A stretch of 64,000 nt of DNA from the NCBI RefSeq assembly GCF_009755605.1, contig NZ_WPNZ01000001.1:62001-126000 (forward strand). Direction: 5' to 3'. The stretch is from Streptomyces typhae. GTDB taxonomy: Bacteria; Actinomycetota; Actinomycetes; Streptomycetales; Streptomycetaceae. A program made the position numbers and the translations under genes. The stretch's first letter is position 1; each line of letters opens with the position of its first letter. Under the pieces are notes generated by a model, which saw only the letters and a list, made by a program, of their open reading frames with translations, ran no database searches and had not been told where the DNA came from. Positions 58,148-64,000 of this stretch are shown one piece after another.

Positions 58148-59326
58148 CTAGTAGACCGGCTTCTCCGGCTCGATCTGGTGGACCCAGCCGATCACGCCGC
58201 CGCCGACGTGCACGGCGTCCGCGAAGCCCGCGGACTTCAGCACGGCGAGGACTTCCGCACTGCGGACACCCGTCTTGCAATGCAGGACGATCTTCTTGTC
58301 CTGCGGGAGCGACTCCAGGGCGGCGCCCATGAGGAACTCGTTCTTCGGGATCAGCTTGGCGCCCGGGATGGAGACGATCTCGTACTCGTTCTGCTCGCGG
58401 ACGTCGATGATCTCGATCTTCTCGTCGGCGTCGATCCACTCCTTGAGCTGCTTGGGAGTGATCGTCGAACCGGCCGCCGCCTCCTGGGCCTCTTCGGAGA
58501 CGACGCCGCAGAAGGCCTCGTAGTCGATGAGCTCGGTGACGGTGGGGTTCTCGCCGCAGACCGCGCAGTCCGGGTCCTTGCGGACCTTGACCTGGCGGTA
58601 CTGCATCTCCAGGGCGTCGTAGATCATCAGGCGGCCGACGAGCGGCTCGCCGATGCCCGCGAGGAGCTTGATGGCCTCGTTGACCTGGATGGAGCCGATG
58701 GAGGCGCACAGCACGCCGAGCACGCCGCCCTCGGCGCAGGACGGGACCATGCCGGGGGGCGGGGGCTCCGGGTACAGGCAGCGGTAGCACGGCCCGTGCT
58801 CGGACCAGAACACCGAGGCCTGACCGTCGAAGCGGTAGATGGAGCCCCACACGTAGGGCTTGTTGAGCAGCACGCACGCGTCGTTGACCAGGTAACGCGT
58901 GGCGAAGTTGTCCGTGCCGTCGACGATCAGGTCGTACTGGCCGAAGATGTCCAGGACGTTGTCGGCCTCGAGCCGCTCCTCGTGCAGCACCACGTTCACG
59001 TACGGGTTGATGCCGAGGACCGAGTCCTTCGCGGACTCGGCCTTGGAACGGCCGATGTCGGCCTGGCTGTGGATGATCTGGCGCTGCAGGTTCGACTCGT
59101 CGACCTCGTCGAACTCCACGATGCCGAGGGTGCCGACGCCCGCCGCCGCGAGGTACATCAGGGCCGGCGACCCCAGGCCGCCGGCGCCCACACAGAGCAC
59201 CTTGGCGTTCTTCAGCCGCTTCTGCCCGTCCATCCCGACGTCGGGGATGATCAGGTGGCGGGAGTACCTGCGGACCTCGTCGACGGTGAGCTCAGATGCT
59301 GGCTCGACCAGGGGTGGCAGCGACAC
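58148..59326 (-). CDS. moeZ: Molybdopterin-synthase adenylyltransferase/sulfurtransferase
   Basis: A 392-aa MoeZ/MoeBR protein. N-terminal ThiF/E1 domain: VGAGGLGSPALMYLAAAG, DVDESNLQRQIIHSQADIG (adenylation) and CAVCG (zinc, in DCAVCGENP) and CPxxC-type cysteines; C-terminal rhodanese domain with persulfide Cys in VLHCKTGVRSAEVL. It adenylates and sulfurates small sulfur carriers (MoaD, ThiS, CysO), linking to moaE at 24 kb. GTG start gives MSLPPLVEP. No other sulfur-transfer gene is adjacent. Confidence 0.95.
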   Translation of the reverse strand: MSLPPLVEPASELTVDEVRRYSRHLIIPDVGMDGQKRLKNAKVLCVGAGGLGSPALMYLAAAGVGTLGIVEFDEVDESNLQRQIIHSQADIGRSKAESAKDSVLGINPYVNVVLHEERLEADNVLDIFGQYDLIVDGTDNFATRYLVNDACVLLNKPYVWGSIYRFDGQASVFWSEHGPCYRCLYPEPPPPGMVPSCAEGGVLGVLCASIGSIQVNEAIKLLAGIGEPLVGRLMIYDALEMQYRQVKVRKDPDCAVCGENPTVTELIDYEAFCGVVSEEAQEAAAGSTITPKQLKEWIDADEKIEIIDVREQNEYEIVSIPGAKLIPKNEFLMGAALESLPQDKKIVLHCKTGVRSAEVLAVLKSAGFADAVHVGGGVIGWVHQIEPEKPVY

Positions 59327-59425
59327 GGGGACTCCGTTGGTCGAAAGTGCGATCGAAGTCCCCCGGTCCGGGCAGCGCCGGACAGGGGGACGCTTGTTCT
59401 CCTGGTAACACTGCCATGGCCTTCT

Positions 59426-60205
59426 TCATTCCGAGACACCTGGTCCGATGCGCGAGACGATTTCGTCCCAGTAACCGGGCATGGCCTCCCACGGGTCGGC
59501 CGCGGGGCCGCCCTCGGAACGGTCGCTGCGGTCCGTACGGTCGGTGAAGTAGATCGTCGACGCTCCCTGCCAGCGGGCCACGCGCAGGGCCTCGTCGAGA
59601 TGTCCGAGCGGCACGCCGTGGACGAGGTGGCAGAAGCGTTCGGGCGGGTGGGCGGCGGTCCACTCGGGCGCCTGCGACCAGCGGTACTGGCTCCAGGGCC
59701 CGGCGAAGGTCACCAACTGGTCGGCGGCGTCGGCGTATCCGGGGTACGGGTGGCAGCCGTGGCCGAAGACGACGTGCCCGTCGCGGGACCCGCCGCCGAG
59801 GAGCGCGCGCAGCGTGCCGACCGTGCGCGCGACCTCCGGCAGGTACGTGCGCCCCGTGGGACAGCGGCCGAGGAAGAACCCGTCGACGAGGTACCAGTCG
59901 ACGTAGCGGTGGGCGTCGGAGACCAGCTCGCCGAAGGAGCGGGCGCCGTACGTCACGTCGAGCCGCCCGAGGACCCGGACTCCGGCGTTCCGCAGCCTTC
60001 CGGCCGCTTCCAGGCAGTGCGGGTCGGGCCGCCCGCCGGGGCCGTTGTCGACGTTCAGGACGACCCAGTGCAGCGGGGTGCCGGGGCGGGTCAGTTCGGC
60101 CCACTCGGTGGGGGCGAGCAGGGGGTGCGCGAAGCCGGGCACGCCGAACCCGACGCGCAGGTCGGTCTGGGCGACGCCCGTGGCCGTGCTGCTCAGATGC
60201 GGCAT
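59426..60205 (-). CDS. Spherulation-specific family 4 (spherulin-4-like) protein
   Basis: A 259-aa protein matching the spherulin-4 fold, a TIM-barrel related to GH114-type polysaccharide hydrolases. Blocks seen: FGVPGFAHPLLAPTEWAEL, WVVLNVDNGPGG, VLGRLDVTYGARSF, DWYLVDGFFLGRCPTG, VFGHGCHPYPGYADAADQLV. The Asp residues of VDGFF and LDVTYG are candidates for catalysis. No signal peptide is obvious, so it acts inside or is exported another way. It overlaps the epimerase gene by 13 nt and is the last gene of the set. Confidence 0.85.
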   Translation of the reverse strand: MPHLSSTATGVAQTDLRVGFGVPGFAHPLLAPTEWAELTRPGTPLHWVVLNVDNGPGGRPDPHCLEAAGRLRNAGVRVLGRLDVTYGARSFGELVSDAHRYVDWYLVDGFFLGRCPTGRTYLPEVARTVGTLRALLGGGSRDGHVVFGHGCHPYPGYADAADQLVTFAGPWSQYRWSQAPEWTAAHPPERFCHLVHGVPLGHLDEALRVARWQGASTIYFTDRTDRSDRSEGGPAADPWEAMPGYWDEIVSRIGPGVSE

Positions 60206-61146
60206 GCCGCCTCCATCCAGATGTCGGCCAGGGACTCTTCGAGGTTGATACGGGGCCGCCAGCCGAGCCGGTCGCGGGCGGTGCGCACGTCGGCCTGCTG
60301 CCAGCTGCCGCAGCCGTCCGGGTAGGGGTAGGCGGTCGGCGGCGCGTGGTCGGGGTCGGGGCGGGGGTGGCCGATGACGGGCCGCCCCGCGGGCTGGTCG
60401 AGTTCGTGCAGGGCACCGCCGTAGCCCGCGACGCGGGCGAGCACGGCTGCCGCGTCCCGCAGCCGCACGGCACGTCCGGACCCGATGTTGACGACGCCCT
60501 GGGCGGCGGACAGCGAGGCCGCGTGCACGGCGCGGGCGATGTCGCGTACGTCGATGAAGTCCCGCTGGACGCCGAGTCCGCCGAGCTTGAGTTCGCCGTC
60601 GCCCGCCTGCATGGCGCGCCGCATGGCCTCGGCGAGCCTGCCGAGGGGCGAGCCCGCCGGGGTGCCGGGGCCCGCGGGCGAGAACACCCTGAGGACGACG
60701 GCGTCGAGGCCGGAGCCGAGGACGAGTTCGGTGGCGGCGAGCTTGCTGACGCCGTACGGGCCGCCGGGGCGGGGCACGGCGTCCTCGGCCGTGGACGAGC
60801 CCGGCTGGCTCGGGCCGTACTCGGCGCCGCAGCCGAGCTGCACCAGGCGGGCACCGCAGCCGCTGCGGCGCAGGGCCTCGCAGATGGTGGCGACGGCGAC
60901 GGTGTTGTGCCGGGTCAGGTCGCGGGCGCCGCCGCGGGTGGCGCCCGCGCAGTTGATGACGACGCCCGGGTGCACGGCGTCCAGGAAGCGGGTGAGCGCC
61001 CCGGGGCTGCCGCTGGCGAGGTCGAACCGGACGTCCGAGTCGTCGCCCCGTCCGAGGGCGGTGAGCTGTACGGCCGGGTCGGCGAGCAGCCGGTCCGCGA
61101 CGAACCGGCCGAGGTATCCGTTGGCTCCGATCAGCAGCACCCTCAT
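60193..61146 (-). CDS. UDP-sugar epimerase (NAD-dependent SDR)
   Basis: A 317-aa extended SDR: MRVLLIGANGYLGRFVADRL (NAD motif), GVVINCAGATRGGARDL, CGAEYGPSQPG, PYGVSKLAATELV (YxxxK catalytic pair) and FIDVRDIARAV. Family and context suggest a UDP-hexose C4-epimerase, but substrate is not proven. ATG is overlapped by the stop of a 15-codon leader ORF. It is followed by the spherulin-4-like gene with overlap, consistent with one operon. Confidence 0.88.
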   Translation of the reverse strand: MRVLLIGANGYLGRFVADRLLADPAVQLTALGRGDDSDVRFDLASGSPGALTRFLDAVHPGVVINCAGATRGGARDLTRHNTVAVATICEALRRSGCGARLVQLGCGAEYGPSQPGSSTAEDAVPRPGGPYGVSKLAATELVLGSGLDAVVLRVFSPAGPGTPAGSPLGRLAEAMRRAMQAGDGELKLGGLGVQRDFIDVRDIARAVHAASLSAAQGVVNIGSGRAVRLRDAAAVLARVAGYGGALHELDQPAGRPVIGHPRPDPDHAPPTAYPYPDGCGSWQQADVRTARDRLGWRPRINLEESLADIWMEAACRI

Positions 61147-61190
61147 CGGGCGGCTCCCGGGGCACTCGCGCGGTGGCTGGGGGTGGTCAT
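61143..61190 (-). CDS. 15-codon leader ORF coupled to the epimerase gene
   Basis: An ORF of 15 codons (MTTPSHRASAPGAAR) with a strong AAGGAG site at 8-nt spacing ends in ATGA, overlapping the epimerase start. It may be a coupling peptide rather than a functional protein. The interval 61191-61350 beyond it holds no other gene. Confidence 0.4.
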   Translation of the reverse strand: MTTPSHRASAPGAAR

Positions 61191-61350
61191 CTGCGTTTCT
61201 CCTTCAGGGTGTTGCCGTGTTCGAGGAAGGGACGGACGGAGGCGGGGAGGGTCCCGGGCCGGCTCTGCGGCCGCGCGGGGCGTCACGGCGGGGGCTGGGG
61301 CGTGACGGTGTCTGGGGGCGACCCGGGGCGGCGGGTCGCGGGTAAGGCGC

Positions 61351-62715
61351 TCACCGCGCACCGCCGGCGGTGGCGTGTGCGGAGGCCCGGCCGAGGACGC
61401 GCACGGCGTGTACGAGGAGCACCGCGGCTCCGGCTGCGCAGACGAGGGCGGGCAGTGCGCCGGTGCCGCCCGCGGCGTGCAGGCGCTCGGCCGGCGCGGC
61501 GAGGAAGCCGGGGCGGCCCGGCAGGCGGGCGGCGCACACCAGGCCCACCGCGGCGGCCTGGGTCGTGGCGGCCGTCCCGTACACGAGGGCGGGCGCCCGG
61601 CGCGAGCCGTGGGCGCGCAGCATCCGGCCGAGCCACAACAGCGCGGCGAGCGCTCCGGCGGCGACGAGGGAGCGGGTGGCGCCTGCCCCCGGCACGCGCA
61701 GCGATCCCACGCCGACGAGCAGGGCGCCCACGGCGCACAGGTACAGCGCGAACACCGCGATCAGCAGCGGCCGTACGGAGGCCGCGAACTCGTCGAGGCC
61801 ACGGCTCGCGCCGAGCCGCCCGCCCGCGCGTACGGCGAAGATCCGCGCGCACCACAGGCCGGGGGCGACGGCACCCGCGAGGACGAGGGCGACGGCGGCC
61901 GAGGGCGGCCGGAGTCCGACGGGCTCTCCGGACACGGCGGCCATGAGCAACTCGTCACCGACGAGGGCGTACGCAAGGAGCAGGGCGACCCAGACGTGCA
62001 GGGTCCGGGAGGCGCGGCGGGCGGGGCGGAGCGGGCCGTACCGCAACGCGATCCAGAGGGCCGCGGCGACGGCGAGCGCGCCACCGATGCCCGCCGCGAG
62101 GCGCAACCGCCCGTCACCGAGGGCCGCGCCCGCCACCGCGAGGGCACAGGCGGCTCCGGGGAGCGGGGCGAGGGCCCATCGGGGGGTGCTGCTGGGGGGC
62201 GCGGGGGTGACTTTGCGCGCCGGGGTGACGGTGCGCGCGGGGGTGGCGGTGCGCGCGGGGGTGACAACCCGCGCGGGGGTACCGACCCACACGGAAGTGC
62301 CCACCCACACGGAAGTGCCCACCCGCGCGAGAGTGACGGTGTCCACGGAGACACCGGACCCCAGCGAAGCACCGGCCCCTGCCGCATCGCCGGTGCCCGC
62401 AAGGTCGCCGCCCCCCCGCGGAGCACGGGCGTACATCTCCTCCGCGAGCGCGAACACGTCCCGGTGGCGGAACCGTGCGACCGTCCGGTCGGTGAGGCCG
62501 TGTGCCTCCAGACCAGCCGCGATCTCCAGCGGGTCCACCGCCCGCTCGCACAGGTCGCGGTACTGGTGCATGAGCGCCTTCACGGGATCGGCAGGGCCTC
62601 GCCGGGGGGCACCGCTCCCGCTCCCGCCCGCCGGGTCCTCCGACCGCGCGTCCCAGCCGTCCGCGGGGCCCGGCGCCCGCGGCACGTCCACCGACCGCTC
62701 CGCCCACCGCGTCAT
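61351..62715 (-). CDS. Polytopic membrane protein of the glycosyltransferase set
   Basis: A 454-aa protein. After a soluble N-terminal part (residues 1-115, ADPVKALMHQYRDLCERAVD) with a low-complexity run VTLARVGTSVWVGTSVWV then VTPART-like six-residue repeats (about 127-170), there are about eight hydrophobic segments (residues 175-450). No family assigned. Its ATG overlaps the glycosyltransferase stop (ATGA). Position between a PelF-like glycosyltransferase and an epimerase suggests an export or assembly role. Confidence 0.78.
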   Translation of the reverse strand: MTRWAERSVDVPRAPGPADGWDARSEDPAGGSGSGAPRRGPADPVKALMHQYRDLCERAVDPLEIAAGLEAHGLTDRTVARFRHRDVFALAEEMYARAPRGGGDLAGTGDAAGAGASLGSGVSVDTVTLARVGTSVWVGTSVWVGTPARVVTPARTATPARTVTPARKVTPAPPSSTPRWALAPLPGAACALAVAGAALGDGRLRLAAGIGGALAVAAALWIALRYGPLRPARRASRTLHVWVALLLAYALVGDELLMAAVSGEPVGLRPPSAAVALVLAGAVAPGLWCARIFAVRAGGRLGASRGLDEFAASVRPLLIAVFALYLCAVGALLVGVGSLRVPGAGATRSLVAAGALAALLWLGRMLRAHGSRRAPALVYGTAATTQAAAVGLVCAARLPGRPGFLAAPAERLHAAGGTGALPALVCAAGAAVLLVHAVRVLGRASAHATAGGAR

Positions 62716-64000
62716 GACAGCGCCTCCCAGGGCTTCAGGCAGAGCCCCGGTCCGGGCGGCGGGCCGAGCCGCGTGCCCTCGTGACGGCGCACCCCGGCCC
62801 ACCGACCGGGTACGTACGCCTCGGCGGGGCGCGCGAACGGCACTGGCTCCCCCGCCTCGTTCAGGGCCTCACGCCGCGCCGGACAGTGGGAGACGATCTC
62901 CAGGTAAATGCCGTTAAATGCTGTGAGGTTCTGCTCGACCGTGAAGAGTTCGAGCGCACGGGCCCGCGCCGCGGCGCCGAGGCGCGCACGGCGCCCGGGG
63001 TCCCGCAACAGCGCCACGCACGCCTGCGCGAGCGCCCGGGGATCGCGCGGTGGCACCACGAGACCGGTGCCGCCGACGACCTCCACGACCGCGCCGACGT
63101 CCGTCGAGACCGTCGCGCGCCCGCAGAACATCGCCTCGACGAGGCCGACCGGGAAGCCTTCGACGACGCTGGACAGGACGACCACGCCGCCGGCCGCGTA
63201 GGCGTCCGCGAGGCTGGGCAGCTCCGGCCCGCCGATCTCCTCGAACGACACCGGCTCGGCGCCGCCCGCGGGCGCGCCGTCCGCCTCGGCGGGGAACAGG
63301 TGGGCGGCGAGCGCCCGGCAGTGCGCGTGGTACGCCGCCGCCTCCGCCCCGTCCGCGGGGGCGCCGACGACGCGCAGCCGCGCCCCGGGCTCCGCCCTGC
63401 GGACCTCGGCGAAGGCGTGGAGCAGCGAGACCAGGTCCTTCGCCGGTTCGACGCGGCCGACCCAGATCAGGGTCCGCGGATCTCCGGGGCCCTCCCGTTC
63501 GCCGACCTCGCCGAAGCGGCTCGAAGGGAGACCGGGGTGGACCGTGCGCAGCTTGGCCCGGTCCGCGCCGCACCGTTCCTGCCAGCGGCGCGCGTGCGCG
63601 TTTCCGTGGGTGACGACCGCGGCCTGCCGGTACGCCTCGGCGGCGAGTTTGCCCTGGAAGGCCGCGAGCAGCGTGCGCGCGGGCACCGCGAGCCCCGGCG
63701 CACCAGCACCAGCACCAGCACCAGCACCAGCCAAATAGTGCTCCCGCAACCGCACCCCGTACTCCGTGACCAGCAGCGGCACCCCCGCGAAGTGCTTGGC
63801 CAGCAGCCCCGTCAGCGCGGCGCCGCCGCCCGACGTGGCGTGGCAGAGGTCGACCGCGCCCAGGGCGTCGTCCCCGTACCAGTCGAGGGACAGCGGGTGC
63901 AGCGCACGCTCCAGGTGGTCCGCGACGGCGAGCAGATCGGCCACGCGGGCGGCGCGCGCGGCCGGGGATGCGCCGGGCGCGCGGCAGGCCTGCTCCAAGG
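62712..64000 (-). CDS. GT4 glycosyltransferase, PelF-like (5' end outside window)
   Basis: At least 428 aa of a GT-B glycosyltransferase that runs off the right edge. VTEYGVRLREHYLAG resembles the PelF-type TEHGxYxRE motif; VGRVEPAKDLVSLL, VVLSSVVEGFPVGLVEAMFC (EX7E nucleotide-sugar site), GAVVEVVGGTGLVVPPRDP and the terminal AFNGIYLEIV complete the GT4 domain. PelF uses UDP-GlcNAc or UDP-GalNAc to make Pel polysaccharide. A run of Ala/Gly (AGAGAGAGAG) near residue 90 of the visible part is a repeat expansion. It overlaps the membrane protein gene by 4 nt. Confidence 0.85.
   Translation of the reverse strand, partial: LEQACRAPGASPAARAARVADLLAVADHLERALHPLSLDWYGDDALGAVDLCHATSGGGAALTGLLAKHFAGVPLLVTEYGVRLREHYLAGAGAGAGAGAPGLAVPARTLLAAFQGKLAAEAYRQAAVVTHGNAHARRWQERCGADRAKLRTVHPGLPSSRFGEVGEREGPGDPRTLIWVGRVEPAKDLVSLLHAFAEVRRAEPGARLRVVGAPADGAEAAAYHAHCRALAAHLFPAEADGAPAGGAEPVSFEEIGGPELPSLADAYAAGGVVVLSSVVEGFPVGLVEAMFCGRATVSTDVGAVVEVVGGTGLVVPPRDPRALAQACVALLRDPGRRARLGAAARARALELFTVEQNLTAFNGIYLEIVSHCPARREALNEAGEPVPFARPAEAYVPGRWAGVRRHEGTRLGPPPGPGLCLKPWEALS

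Noticed and set aside
61143..61361. 72-codon ORF starting at 61361
   Set aside because: Upstream part is Pro/Arg-rich without a ribosome site; only the last 15 codons have a good start.

Overview
The window is a stretch of Streptomyces core chromosome. It is very GC-rich, with third-position GC bias, frequent GTG starts, GTGA/ATGA stop-start overlaps and few promoters of the E. coli type. The gene order (rsrA-sigR, hisN, wblC, uvrD2, a mycoredoxin, adnB/adnA and moeZ, left to right) matches, from memory, the Streptomyces coelicolor interval around SCO5217 down to about SCO5175. I see no insertion sequence, prophage, CRISPR array or large biosynthetic cluster.

Layout. 0-8 kb (mostly minus strand): peptide deformylase, a TPR protein, two overlapping membrane HD-domain phosphodiesterase genes, the thiol-stress pair rsrA-sigR with its autoregulatory promoter, an alpha/beta hydrolase and a SRAP protease. 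8-16 kb: M50-like peptidase, aroA, rsgA, SMR transporter, TetR regulator, hisN, CBS-pair protein, catalase and a divergent Fur-family regulator. 16-19 kb: two identical initiator tRNA genes bracketing a Sel1/TPR gene. 19-28 kb: UPF0182 membrane protein, PPA1309-like protein, PDZ/Lon-like protease, a small membrane protein, moaE, an SDR, a zincin-2 protein and a Nudix hydrolase. 28.5-32.5 kb: an operon of three AIM24-domain genes, the first fused to TerD, then a YgjP-like metallopeptidase. 32.6-36 kb: a 10-bp-phased repeat array before an orphan ThiF/E1-like gene, an ABC1 kinase and a zinc ribbon. 36-40 kb: wblC (whiB7) with a roughly 600-nt leader carrying a uORF and attenuator, uvrD2, and a mycoredoxin with a SigR promoter. 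40-51 kb: nudC, an M20 dipeptidase, and the adnB/adnA helicase-nuclease genes separated by a lipoprotein gene. 51-59 kb: an alkyltransferase-like protein, a kinase-like/flippase-like membrane protein, two paralogous secreted tripeptidyl-aminopeptidase-like lipoproteins, and moeZ. 59-64 kb: a minus-strand set (GT4 glycosyltransferase cut by the window end, membrane protein, sugar epimerase, spherulin-4-like protein) resembling a Pel-type exopolysaccharide locus.

Themes. Oxidative and antibiotic stress control recurs: SigR/RsrA and its probable target mycoredoxin, the catalase/Fur pair with an operator inside the catalase promoter, and WblC with ribosome-mediated attenuation. DNA repair also recurs (SRAP, UvrD2, AdnAB, ATL). 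Many genes carry in-frame low-complexity repeat expansions, and several intergenic regions contain tandem repeats whose role is unknown. Coordinates of starts were chosen from Shine-Dalgarno spacing, overlap with neighbours and known family lengths.
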